From NCBI GenBank assembly GCA_013152435.1, contig JAADGJ010000012.1, forward strand, positions 62,001-126,000: a DNA stretch of 64,000 nt, in the 5' to 3' direction. Both the position numbers and the translations under genes were made by a program. Position 1 is the stretch's first letter; the number at the start of each line of letters is the position of its first letter. The DNA is from Chloroflexota bacterium. Lineage in GTDB: Bacteria; Chloroflexota; Anaerolineae; DUEN01. Below the pieces are notes generated by a model, which was not told the DNA's origin, made no database searches, and was given only the letters and a program-made list of their open reading frames with translations. Shown here piece after piece: positions 54,184-62,904 of this stretch.

Positions 54184-54393
54184 ATCCTGATCTCCTCAAA
54201 GGCACGGTTTGACAGCCCCTGCATCCGCGGGTATCCTCCGGGCACCGGCCGTCAGGAGTAACGGCCCTGCATCGTGAACCGTTTGCACTTGTGAACCACA
54301 GGCTCACCTGGAAACGAAGCTTCCCTGATCGAGGCAAATCAGCCGTATCCCCTATCCAGGGACGAGCCCAACCGCATAAGGAGGATGTTGAGT
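54184..54393. other. Intergenic stretch
   Basis: About 210 bases. It contains a short inverted pair (ACCGGCCGTCAG and CTGCATC-type runs) but no clear terminator or promoter that I can defend. Confidence 0.4.
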
Positions 54394-56079
54394 ATGTTTC
54401 TGCGTTTTGGCCGCTCTCTCTGGCTGGCCCCGCTCACGCTGATCCTGGTCATCGCCTTGCTTCATCCATTGGCTACGGGAGCCATCAGCACAGCCCAACC
54501 GGTGATCAACGCGCTACGCGACGAATCGCCCGTCACCCCCACCCCCACCGCCACACTCACCCCAAGCGACCAACGAACCCTCGTCTACGGGCGGGTGACG
54601 GTGGACGGCCAGCCAGCACCCGTAGGCGCCGTCGTCACGGCCCACAACCCGCGTGGGGATACCGTCGGCACCTTCACCGTCGTCTACCCCGGCTTGTACG
54701 GCGTCATGCCGGTCTACGGCGAGAACCCGCCGGCCCCCGGCATGCGTGAGGGCGAGCCGGTCTCATTCGAGGTGGACGGCGTGCCCGCCACGCCCTCCGT
54801 CACCCTCAACTGGACAAACGACAACGCCTTCCATCGGGTCGACCTGTCCGCCACGGCCCCCACGCCGACTCCCACGCCAAGCCCCACACCTGAAGGGTAT
54901 GGATGGGCGCTGAAGTTCACCATCCCCAAGCCGCCGCCATCGATCAAGGTGTGGGGGATCTACTTCCCCAGCCGGGACATCGGCTACGCGGTGGGCGGGC
55001 CGGAGTGGACCGCCAACACGGGCACGGCTTTCATCTACAAGACCTCTGATGGCGGCGAGACCTGGACGGAGCTGACCAACCATCCCATGACGGCCGAGAA
55101 GGGGTTCCTGTCGGCCATACATTGCAAGGATACGTACACGTGCTGGGCGGTGGGTCGGTTCGCCACCATCCTGCGCACGACCAATGGCGGCGTCTCCTGG
55201 GGGAAGATGCCCCGCCCCAACGATCTCAGCGGGGGGCTGTACGGCGGCTTCCTTTACTCCGTGCTCTGGACGGGCAACGGCAACACCGTGCTGGTGGGGA
55301 CCACGCTGAACTTCATCCTCCGGGCCACCGATGGGGTGAACTTTAACCCGGTGCAGGTCAGCAACAACTTCGTGGTGCGCGATATCGAATGCCCCACGCC
55401 CAGCATCTGCTACGCGGCTGCCAAAGGGCGGCTCTACACGACGGTCAACAACGGCGCGAGCTGGGGGGCGAAGAAGTGGTACGATCCGAACAACCCGACC
55501 ACGGAGCCCCGGGCGGATCGCTACGCCTATGACCTCAGCTTCCTGGACACGAACACGGGATGGATCGCGACCACGCTGGAGGATGCTCCCCCGGGCATAC
55601 CGCCCAGCACCATCCTGAAGGTCACCAACGCCACCGCAAGCTCCCCCACGTTCGAACAGCAGGCGACCTTCCCGGTCGTCCTGGAGCGCCTGCAGATGGT
55701 GAGCGAGACGGTGGGATACGCCGTGGGCTGGCAGGGGAACGTCTACCAGACCACCGACGGCCAGACGTGGGTGCCGATCGGCGGGCCGCCCACTACGGCA
55801 AACCTGGTGTCGCTGTTCGCCTTCGATGAGAACGACCTGTGGGTGGGCGATGATCAGGGGAACATCTGGCACTACTCCGGGCCGCCGCCCACGCCGACGC
55901 CGACCAGCACGCCCACGCCGACGGAGACGCCCACCATCACACCGACACCCACCGATACGCCGACGCCGACCAGCACGCCCACGCCGACCAGCACGCCCAC
56001 ACCCACCCCGACGCCGACGCCGGAGGAGGATCGAACCTATCTGCCCATACTGCTGTCGGGTTCACCCACAACGCCATAG
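54394..56079 (+). CDS. Secreted Ycf48/BNR-repeat protein with Thr-Pro spacer and LPxLL-like tail
   Basis: The ATG at 54394, nine bases after AGGAGG, gives 561 residues; an ATG at 54385 touches the ribosome site. A signal segment (about 9-28) and a short Thr-Pro stretch precede a carboxypeptidase-regulatory-like domain (about 60-140). A second Thr-Pro spacer follows, then a beta-propeller with Ycf48-type blades: 'TSDGGETWTELTN', 'RTTNGGVSWGKMP', 'TTVNNGASWGAKKW' and 'QTTDGQTWVPIG'. The protein ends in about 60 residues of Thr-Pro repeats and 'RTYLPILLSGSPTTP'. It is probably surface-attached; no ligand is known. Confidence 0.78.
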   Translation: MFLRFGRSLWLAPLTLILVIALLHPLATGAISTAQPVINALRDESPVTPTPTATLTPSDQRTLVYGRVTVDGQPAPVGAVVTAHNPRGDTVGTFTVVYPGLYGVMPVYGENPPAPGMREGEPVSFEVDGVPATPSVTLNWTNDNAFHRVDLSATAPTPTPTPSPTPEGYGWALKFTIPKPPPSIKVWGIYFPSRDIGYAVGGPEWTANTGTAFIYKTSDGGETWTELTNHPMTAEKGFLSAIHCKDTYTCWAVGRFATILRTTNGGVSWGKMPRPNDLSGGLYGGFLYSVLWTGNGNTVLVGTTLNFILRATDGVNFNPVQVSNNFVVRDIECPTPSICYAAAKGRLYTTVNNGASWGAKKWYDPNNPTTEPRADRYAYDLSFLDTNTGWIATTLEDAPPGIPPSTILKVTNATASSPTFEQQATFPVVLERLQMVSETVGYAVGWQGNVYQTTDGQTWVPIGGPPTTANLVSLFAFDENDLWVGDDQGNIWHYSGPPPTPTPTSTPTPTETPTITPTPTDTPTPTSTPTPTSTPTPTPTPTPEEDRTYLPILLSGSPTTP

Positions 56080-56107
56080 CGCCATCGACGGCATTGGGGA
56101 TCCGAAC

Positions 56108-56146
56108 GATCAGAATCCCGGAGCCTGGGAGGCTCCGGGATTCTCT
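56108..56146 (+). terminator. Terminator after the Ycf48-like gene
   Basis: AATCCCGGAGCC and GGCTCCGGGATT pair across a 5-nt loop, followed by CTCTTTC. Confidence 0.75.
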
Positions 56147-56161
56147 TTCGCCATCCACGCA

Positions 56162-56420
56162 CAGCGGCGCCAGCTCCCACGCGGGCGCCATCGCATGGGC
56201 GGCCGGGCGTGGGAGCCCGGCCCGCTCACAAGCGACGAGGCCTTCCCCCACCACAGCAGCGCCAGCTCCCATGCTGGCGCCACCAAGGCGGCCGGGCATG
56301 GGAGCCCGGCCCGCTCACAAGCGACGAGGCCTTCCCCTTTGCCACAGCAGCGCCAGCTCCCACGCGGGCGCCACCGAGGGCGGCCGGGCGTGGAAGCCCG
56401 GCCCGCTCACAAGCGATGAG
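56162..56420. repeat. Three tandem repeats of about 91 bp
   Basis: Units start at about 56162, 56254 and 56345. Each has CAGCTCCCACGCGGGCGCCA, a hairpin GGCCGGGCGTGGGAGCCCGG and CGCTCACAAGCGACGAGG. They fill the space between two convergent genes (56080-56435), where I see no coding function. They are not related to the dispersed repeat. Confidence 0.75.
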
Positions 56421-56435
56421 AGCGTCCCCTGCCGT

Positions 56436-58145
56436 TCACCGGAGCCGAATGACATACGTGCCGTAGGGCTCCAGCGTGCCCAACGGTCGGTACCCTTCAA
56501 AGCCGCCCCCCTCTCGAACGGCGGGGGCGGGGGCCGGCTCCCCGGTCAGCACCTCCACCGGAAGCCCCTCCACCGGCTCGCCGCTCAATGGGCCGGACTC
56601 CAGATCCAGACGATAGTCGGAGATCGGCTCCCCAGACAGGTTGATGAGCACCAACAGCGTCTCCGCGTCGCTGTGGCGCAGGAAGGCGTAGATCCGCCGG
56701 TCCTCGACCGTCACCTCCCGCCAGTCCCCGACGCGCAGCGCCTCGTGGGCATTGCGGGCACGGACCAGCCGCCGGTAATGGCTGAGCAGCGAATTCGGAT
56801 CCCCTGTCTGGGCGGCCACGTTGACGTCACGGTAATCGGGCTGAGGCGCCCGCCAGGCCATGACGGCGGTGGTGAACCCGGCGTTCTCGGCATCCGACCA
56901 CTGCATGGGCGTGCGGATGTTCTCATCCGGCTTTCCTCCCACCTGCCCGATCTCCTCCCCATAGTAGAGGAAAGGCACGCCCGGACCCGTCAGCAGCAGG
57001 CTGGCCGCCACTTTGGCCTTGTTCACATCGCCGCGCAGCTCGGTCATCACCCGGGGCTGATCGTGATTGGTGAGGAAGGTGGCGAACTGATTGGGCGGAT
57101 AGCGCTCCGTCACCAGGCGATGGGCCCGCAGCACGTAACTCCGATCGCCGAACCGGGCGCTCCGCAGCATCGCCTGTGCCGTGTCGAACTCGAAGGCCAG
57201 GTCCAGCTGATCGCCGATATACTTGACCACCTCCGTCGTCGGGCTCCACACCTCGCCGACGGTCAGCGCCTCTGGGTTGATCGACTCATAGAACGCGTAG
57301 AAGCCCCGCAGCCATGCGTGCGTGGCGGGCGTGTTCTCCTGCACCCGGCCCTCCTCGACCAGATGCTTGACCGCGTCCAGCCGGAACCCATCCACGCCCA
57401 TATCCTCCAGCCAGAAGCGGATCACCTTCTCCATCTCAGCGGTGACGGCCGGATTGTCGTAGTTCAGGTCGGGCATCCCCGCCCAAAAGATGCCGTAATA
57501 ATAGCCGGTGGGAGAGCGATGCCAGACGCGCTGTCCCCACGGCCCCTTGTAGCCCGGATCCTGGTCGGACCAGATGTAGAAATCCCGGTAGGGGCTGTTC
57601 GGATCGCTGCGGGCGCTCTGGAACCAGGGATGCTTGGAGCTGGTGTGATTCAGCACCATATCGATGATCACCCGGATGCCCCGCCGGTGGGCCTCCGCCA
57701 TGAGCCGCCGGAAGTCCTCGTTCGTGCCATACTCCGGATCGACCCGGTAGTAGTCCGCCACGTCGTACCCGTGGTAGCTGGGCGACTCCATGATGGGCAT
57801 CAGCCAAATGCCGGTGATCCCCAGGTCATCCGTCGTGGCGGGATCGCCGTCGTTCAGATAGTCCAGCTTCTCGATGAGGCCATTCAAGTCCCCCACGCCA
57901 TCGCCGTCGCTATCGTAGAAGCTGCGCACGAAGATCTCATAGAAGACGGCGTCGTTCCACCAGGCATGCGGCTCCCTCTCCCCGACGCCCTCCGGGGTAG
58001 GTGTCAACGTGGGACTGGGCGTGGGCGTATCCGTAGGAGCCGGCGTGTCGGTCGGCGTCGGCGGGACGGGCGTGATCGGCGGGAAGACACAACCGGCCAC
58101 CAGGACGAACACCAGCAGCAAAAGCCACCTATGGACATGTCGCAT
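56436..58145 (-). CDS. Alpha-amylase family (GH13) lipoprotein
   Basis: The ATG at 58145 with GGGGAGGAG gives 569 residues. A lipoprotein signal (lipobox LVAGC, Cys19) and Thr-Pro spacer precede the GH13 barrel: region I 'DMVLNHTSSKHPW', region II 'DGFRLDAVKH' with nucleophile D257, region III 'LTVGEVWS' with acid/base E298 and region IV 'FLTNHDQPR' with D362. The 'MPDLNYDNPAVTAEM' block is typical of oligosaccharide-acting members. It degrades external alpha-glucans. The stop of the upstream GH13 gene is 35 bases before its start, so the two form an operon. Confidence 0.93.
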   Translation of the reverse strand: MRHVHRWLLLLVFVLVAGCVFPPITPVPPTPTDTPAPTDTPTPSPTLTPTPEGVGEREPHAWWNDAVFYEIFVRSFYDSDGDGVGDLNGLIEKLDYLNDGDPATTDDLGITGIWLMPIMESPSYHGYDVADYYRVDPEYGTNEDFRRLMAEAHRRGIRVIIDMVLNHTSSKHPWFQSARSDPNSPYRDFYIWSDQDPGYKGPWGQRVWHRSPTGYYYGIFWAGMPDLNYDNPAVTAEMEKVIRFWLEDMGVDGFRLDAVKHLVEEGRVQENTPATHAWLRGFYAFYESINPEALTVGEVWSPTTEVVKYIGDQLDLAFEFDTAQAMLRSARFGDRSYVLRAHRLVTERYPPNQFATFLTNHDQPRVMTELRGDVNKAKVAASLLLTGPGVPFLYYGEEIGQVGGKPDENIRTPMQWSDAENAGFTTAVMAWRAPQPDYRDVNVAAQTGDPNSLLSHYRRLVRARNAHEALRVGDWREVTVEDRRIYAFLRHSDAETLLVLINLSGEPISDYRLDLESGPLSGEPVEGLPVEVLTGEPAPAPAVREGGGFEGYRPLGTLEPYGTYVIRLR

Positions 58146-58180
58146 GTGCACCACTCCTCCCCTATTCAACCCGTACCCGC

Positions 58181-59908
58181 TCAGGATCCAGCGCGGGATC
58201 CCCTCACCTCGCCGATGTACACCTCGAACGGCCCAACGGAGAGCGCCGAGAGCTCATCCTCTGAGGCGTCGCGATCCCGGCTGGAGAAGAGCACCCGGGA
58301 TACGGAGTCCTCCAGGTCGAAGCTCAGCACCTGCTGACGATCCGACATGTTCAGCACGACCAGGCAGCTCTGCCCGTCCGCCTCGCTGCGACGCAGGAAA
58401 GCCAGATAGTCCTCGGCGTCCTCATGAAGCGGCTCGTACTCACCCACGATGAGAGCCGGCGTCTCGCGACGCAGGCGCAACATACGCCGGTAGAAGTTCA
58501 ACAGCGAGTCCGAGTCCTCCAACTGCTCCTCGACGTTCACGCCCTGCGCGTAGTTCGGGTTCACGGGCAGCCAGGTCTGCACTCCCGCGGGGCTGAACCC
58601 GGCGTTGGGCGCGTTGGCCCACTGCATCGGCGTGCGGCACTTGTCCCGGCCGATCTGGTTGGCGATGGCCAGAGCCTCCGTGGGAGGGATTCCCATCTCC
58701 TGCACAAGCGTGTGATACGCCCGAACGCCCAGCATATCCCGAAACTGGTTGATGTCCTCGAGCGGCAGATCCGTCATGCCGATCTCCTCACCGTAGTACA
58801 GGAATGGGGTCCCCTTGAGCGTAAGCATGAGCGCCAGGCAGATGCGGGCCCACTCGGCGTCGTGCTCCCCATCGCCGAAGTGGCTGATGATTCGCGAGGT
58901 ATCATGATTGCCCAGGGTGTTGCAAGGCCAGGCGCCGGGCGGCAGGGCGGACAACCGCTCCCGCTGGTTGGCGCGCACCCACTCCGGCGTGAGCCGATCC
59001 GTCCGCATCAGCGGAAAGTTGAAGACGAGATGCAGCTCATTGGTCCCATCGCCATAGAAGGCGATGTCGTCCGCCTCCCCCACCAGCACGCGATCCGGAT
59101 ATTCATCGACCACGGACCGCAACTCCTGCATCAGGTCGTGGACTTCCGGCCGATCGACCTGGTACCGGAACATCTCCCGCCGCTGCCTTCGCAGATAGGC
59201 CGCACGTTCCGTCTCCTCGCCCCGAAGCGCCAGAAGCGCCTTATACAGGTCGACCTGGGTGATCTCAGCCTGGTGATCAGGCATCTCCGGATCCTCGAAG
59301 ATGGTGCTAACGGCATCCAGGCGAAAGCCGTCCACCCCCAGCTCCAGCCAGAAGCGGACGACATCGAACATGGCCTCCTTCACCTCCGGGTTGCGCCAGT
59401 TCAGATCGGGCTGTTCCTTGAGAAAGAAGTGATAGTAGTACTGATCCGTGGCGGGGTCATACTCCCAGGCGGAACCGCCGAAGATGGAATACCAGTTGTT
59501 CGGCGGGCCGCCGTCCCTCCCATCGCGCCAGATATACCAATCTCGCTTGGGATGATCCCGGCTGGAGCGAGACTCCTGGAACCAGGGATGCAAATGGGAC
59601 GTGTGGTTCAGAACCAGGTCCAGGATCACCCGGATGTCTCGCCGATGTGCCTCGTCGAGGAATCGCCTGAAATCGTCCAACGTCCCATACTCAGGCGCCA
59701 CTCCCTTGTAGTCGGAGATATCGTAGCCACAGTCGAACTGCGGCGACGGGTAATGAGGAGACAGCCAGATGGCGTCGATCCCCAGATCCCGCAGGTAGTC
59801 CAGACGCTCGATGATCCCCGGCAGATCGCCGATGCCATCGCCGTTGCCGTCGGCGAAGCTGCGAGGATAGATCTGATAGAAGACAGCCTTCTGCCACCAC
59901 GTCAACAT
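58181..59908 (-). CDS. GH13 alpha-glucosidase / oligo-1,6-glucosidase-like, cytoplasmic
   Basis: The 575-residue product has no signal peptide. Motifs are 'AVFYQIYPRSFADGNGDGIGDLPGI', region I 'DLVLNHTSHLHPWF', 'QPDLNWRNPEVKEAM', region II 'DGFRLDAVS' (nucleophile D198), region III 'LVGEADD' (acid/base E278) and region IV 'LGNHDTSR' (D336). This pattern suits the alpha-glucosidase / oligo-1,6-glucosidase group, which cleaves short alpha-glucosides taken up after the secreted GH13 enzyme acts. Two ATG codons are adjacent; 59908 has the better spacing to GGAGGAG. Repeat copy 9 is immediately upstream. Confidence 0.93.
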   Translation of the reverse strand: MLTWWQKAVFYQIYPRSFADGNGDGIGDLPGIIERLDYLRDLGIDAIWLSPHYPSPQFDCGYDISDYKGVAPEYGTLDDFRRFLDEAHRRDIRVILDLVLNHTSHLHPWFQESRSSRDHPKRDWYIWRDGRDGGPPNNWYSIFGGSAWEYDPATDQYYYHFFLKEQPDLNWRNPEVKEAMFDVVRFWLELGVDGFRLDAVSTIFEDPEMPDHQAEITQVDLYKALLALRGEETERAAYLRRQRREMFRYQVDRPEVHDLMQELRSVVDEYPDRVLVGEADDIAFYGDGTNELHLVFNFPLMRTDRLTPEWVRANQRERLSALPPGAWPCNTLGNHDTSRIISHFGDGEHDAEWARICLALMLTLKGTPFLYYGEEIGMTDLPLEDINQFRDMLGVRAYHTLVQEMGIPPTEALAIANQIGRDKCRTPMQWANAPNAGFSPAGVQTWLPVNPNYAQGVNVEEQLEDSDSLLNFYRRMLRLRRETPALIVGEYEPLHEDAEDYLAFLRRSEADGQSCLVVLNMSDRQQVLSFDLEDSVSRVLFSSRDRDASEDELSALSVGPFEVYIGEVRGSRAGS

Positions 59909-59931
59909 CATTCTCCTCCACGTGATCTATC

Positions 59932-60165
59932 AGAGCGTATCTGAGGATTCACCGGGCCGACACGCCCTTAGAAAATTTGCCGGCAAGGTGTCTGAGGGGC
60001 TCCCTCAGCTACCAGCTCCGCAGGGGGAGGTGTGGAGGGGTCCTCCCCTCCACAGAAACCCCACTTTTCCGGCCTGCACCTGCCTTTCTCGGCCCTTCCC
60101 AAAGGGCCCAGGCCGAAGCCAGGCAGGTCGAAGGCAGAAGAAGGGCTTTCTCCGGAGGGGTGGAG
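59932..60165. repeat. Dispersed repeat, copy 9 (right terminus missing)
   Basis: The left end AGAGCGTATCTGAGGATTCA is followed by a second partial left end (TTAGAAAATTTGCCGGCAAGG) and the CTGAGGGGCTCCCTCAGC block, so it may be two nested insertions. The body is complete to GGGCTTTCTCCGGAGGGG and then diverges. No gene is seen in 59909-60416. Confidence 0.75.
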
Positions 60166-60189
60166 CCCCTCCCTCTGGTTTGGCCCTTT

Positions 60190-60220
60190 GGGTAGCGAAG
60201 GGCAGTGCCCTTCGCTACCC
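60190..60220. repeat. Perfect palindrome related to 7375-7404
   Basis: A 31-base perfect palindrome, GGGTAGCGAAGGGCA and its complement around a central T/G. Its twin next to repeat copy 1 has decayed on one arm. It could be a terminator for the minus-strand gene at 60417 in spite of lacking a T-run. Confidence 0.6.
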
Positions 60221-60416
60221 ATACAAGATATAGGGGGATGCCACAAAATAGGCCGCATATATAGGACCTCAAAGAAAAAGGCCAAACTCCAGGGAGGGAC
60301 GGAGCCTCTCCGGGCCTCCCCGTGTGGGCCGTGAACGCCACGAAAAAACGGCGGCAGGTCACCCGGCCGCCGAAGGAAGCCGACACATTCGTCGATGAAC
60401 ACCCGATAACCTCACA

Positions 60417-60752
60417 TCACACGACGAGGGCCAGCAAGAGGATCGCCAACTCGATACCGATCGTCCAGCCGAACAGCCGCCACGATGACCGCTGCCCGAC
60501 CCGCTTGTAATGATACTCACCCGTCCCAATGGCGAGCGCCAGCCACACCAGGCCCATAACGAGCACGGACCAGTGCCCCATAGAGACGGCCGCCCAATAG
60601 ATGGTATCATGCACGTCCGTGACCCCGCCCAATCGGGCGTATATCCGAAACAGCATGTCTCGGATGATCACGATCTCCCACAACCCAACAAGAAGCGTGC
60701 CGATCCACAAGACCAGGGCAAGCACGCCCGCCGGCACTCGTTTGAGACGCAT
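60417..60752 (-). CDS. Small integral membrane protein, unrecognised
   Basis: The 111-residue product has three hydrophobic segments (about 8-30, 52-75 and 92-110) and a basic loop 'EYHYKRVGQRSSWRLFG' between the last two. The ATG at 60752 has AGGAGGGG four bases upstream. I do not recognise a family. It follows the second oppF by 17 bases and is probably in its operon. Confidence 0.6.
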   Translation of the reverse strand: MRLKRVPAGVLALVLWIGTLLVGLWEIVIIRDMLFRIYARLGGVTDVHDTIYWAAVSMGHWSVLVMGLVWLALAIGTGEYHYKRVGQRSSWRLFGWTIGIELAILLLALVV

Positions 60753-60769
60753 ACCCCTCCTATGAACGC

Positions 60770-61807
60770 TCACACCCCGCGCAATTGCAGCTCATCCGCC
60801 CGGTGACACGCGACCCAATGATCTGGCTTCAGCTCCCGGAACTCCGGCGGCTCCTGCTCACAGATCGGCTCCGCGTACCGACAGCGAGGATGGAAATAGC
60901 ACCCGCTGGGCGGGCTCGCCGGGTCCGCCACATCCCCGGGCATCAAGATACGCTCCGACTTATACAGCGGATCGGGCTTGGGCACGGCGGAGAGCAACGC
61001 CTCGGTATACGGGTGCAGTGGATTCGTATACAGATGCTCCACGTCGGCCATCTCCACCACTTTGCCCACATACATCACCGCCACGCGATCGGAGACGTGC
61101 TGAACGACGCTCAGATCATGGGCGATGAAGATATAGGAGAGGTTGAAGTCCTTCTGCAAATCCAGCAGCAGGTTCAACGTCTGCGCCTGGATGGACACAT
61201 CCAAAGCGGACACAGGCTCATCGCAGATCACCAGGCGCGGGTTCAAGGCCAGCGCGCGAGCGATGCCGATCCGCTGTCGCTGGCCGCCCGAGAACTCGTG
61301 TGGGTAGCGGCGCATGTGCTCCGGCCGAAGCCCCACATGTTCCAGAAGCCGGACGACGGTCTCCTCCACCTCGGGTCCCCGCCCCATGCCATGGATCTCC
61401 ATCGGCTCCGCGATGATGTCGAACACCGTCATGCGGGGGTTCAGAGAGTTGATGGGGTCCTGGAAGATCATCGCCATCTCCTGCCGGACCAGCTTCATCT
61501 GCTCCTTGTCCAGGCTGAGCAGGTCCACCATCTCCTGCTCGCCGTTGGACGAAAGCACGCTCGTCCTGAAGTGGATCCGGCCCGAGGTCGGCTCGTACAG
61601 GCGGATGATGCATCGCCCCGTGGTGGTCTTGCCACAGCCGCTCTCCCCCACCAATCCCAGCGTCTCGCCCTCCCGAACGTACAGACTGACGTCGTCCACC
61701 GCCTTCACGTATCCCACGGTCCGCCGAAGGAGCCCGCGCTGGATGGGAAAGTACTTCTTCAGGTCCTGGACTTCCAGCAGGATGTTCTCTTGCCTTTGCT
61801 CCGCCAT
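60770..61807 (-). CDS. oppF: Oligopeptide ABC transporter ATP-binding protein (OppF/DppF type), second system
   Basis: The 345-residue ATPase has Walker A '[18 protein letters not shown]', Q-loop '[16 protein letters not shown]', signature '[14 protein letters not shown]', Walker B '[12 protein letters not shown]', 'FIAHDLSV' and the C-terminal '[15 protein letters not shown]'. It is close to the OppF at 32857-33876 and is probably a paralogue from duplication of the transporter. The ATG at 61807 is 8 bases after the oppD stop. Confidence 0.92.
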   Translation of the reverse strand: MAEQRQENILLEVQDLKKYFPIQRGLLRRTVGYVKAVDDVSLYVREGETLGLVGESGCGKTTTGRCIIRLYEPTSGRIHFRTSVLSSNGEQEMVDLLSLDKEQMKLVRQEMAMIFQDPINSLNPRMTVFDIIAEPMEIHGMGRGPEVEETVVRLLEHVGLRPEHMRRYPHEFSGGQRQRIGIARALALNPRLVICDEPVSALDVSIQAQTLNLLLDLQKDFNLSYIFIAHDLSVVQHVSDRVAVMYVGKVVEMADVEHLYTNPLHPYTEALLSAVPKPDPLYKSERILMPGDVADPASPPSGCYFHPRCRYAEPICEQEPPEFRELKPDHWVACHRADELQLRGV

Positions 61808-61815
61808 GGTTACGC

Positions 61816-62892
61816 TCACTCCCCCTCGTATAGCAGGCACTTAACCCAATGCCCCTCTTCGACCTCAAGCCACTCCGGCTCGACACGGTCGCACTTGCCC
61901 GGCATGAAGTCCGGGCATCGGGGATGGAAGAGACACCCCGTCGGCAGATGGAAGGGGTCAGGCACCATGCCTTTGATGGAGGCCAGCCGCTGTCGCCTCT
62001 TCTTTCCCAGGTGAGGAATGGATTCCAGCAAGGCTCGCGTGTAAGGATGCTTGGGCTCGTAGAACACCTTGACGACGTCAGCCCGCTCCACGACCTTGCC
62101 CAGGTACATGACCACGATCTCTTGCGCCATCTCAGCCACGACGCCCAGGTTATGCGTGATGAACATGATGGCCATGCCCACCTCTTCCTGCAGATCCCGC
62201 ATGAGATCCAGGATCTGCGCCTCGATGGACACATCCAGCGCCGTCGTAGGCTCGTCGGCGATCAACATGTCCGGCTGACAGGAGAGGGCGATGGCGATCA
62301 TCACGCGCTGCCGCTGGCCGCCGCTTAACTGATGGGGATAGCTGTCCACGCGCTCGGTCGGATTGGGGATCCCGACCTTGCGCAACATCTCGATGGCGAT
62401 CTCACGCGCCTCCTGCTTGGAGACGTGTCGGTACGCCTGGATCGCCTCCGTCATCTGGCTGCCGACCTTGCGCACGGGCACGAGCCGATGCAGGGTGACC
62501 GCCTCGATGATGTGAGCGCCGGCGGTGTACACGGGGGTCAGGGAGCTCATGGGCTCCTGGAAGATCATGGCGATCTCCCCACCCCGGATCGATCGGATCT
62601 CCTGGCCATCCGGGTCCAGCTCAACCAGGTTGACCGTCTCCGTGATCTCAGAGCCATTGTCCTGAGAGCGGCGATAATACAGGATCTCCCCGCCCACGAT
62701 CTTGCCCGGCCTGGGGACCATGTTCAGGATCGCCCGAGCGGTGACGGACTTGCCGCAGCCACTCTCGCCGATGACCCCCAGCGTCTGGCCCCGCTTGATA
62801 TCGAAGGTGACCCCGTCCACCGCCTTGATGATGCCTTCCCGCACATCAAACTGAACCTTCAGGTCTCGTACCTCTACGAGCGGCTCACTCAT
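61816..62892 (-). CDS. oppD: Oligopeptide ABC transporter ATP-binding protein (OppD/DppD type), second system
   Basis: The 358-residue ATPase has Walker A '[18 protein letters not shown]', Q-loop '[17 protein letters not shown]', signature '[16 protein letters not shown]', Walker B '[12 protein letters not shown]' and 'FITHNLG', with the C-terminal '[16 protein letters not shown]'. It has a longer insert after the Q-loop than the first OppD. The ATG at 62892 has AGGAGG nine bases upstream; a GTG just before it is less well spaced. Confidence 0.92.
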   Translation of the reverse strand: MSEPLVEVRDLKVQFDVREGIIKAVDGVTFDIKRGQTLGVIGESGCGKSVTARAILNMVPRPGKIVGGEILYYRRSQDNGSEITETVNLVELDPDGQEIRSIRGGEIAMIFQEPMSSLTPVYTAGAHIIEAVTLHRLVPVRKVGSQMTEAIQAYRHVSKQEAREIAIEMLRKVGIPNPTERVDSYPHQLSGGQRQRVMIAIALSCQPDMLIADEPTTALDVSIEAQILDLMRDLQEEVGMAIMFITHNLGVVAEMAQEIVVMYLGKVVERADVVKVFYEPKHPYTRALLESIPHLGKKRRQRLASIKGMVPDPFHLPTGCLFHPRCPDFMPGKCDRVEPEWLEVEEGHWVKCLLYEGE

Positions 62893-62904
62893 CACCCAGT
62901 CCTC

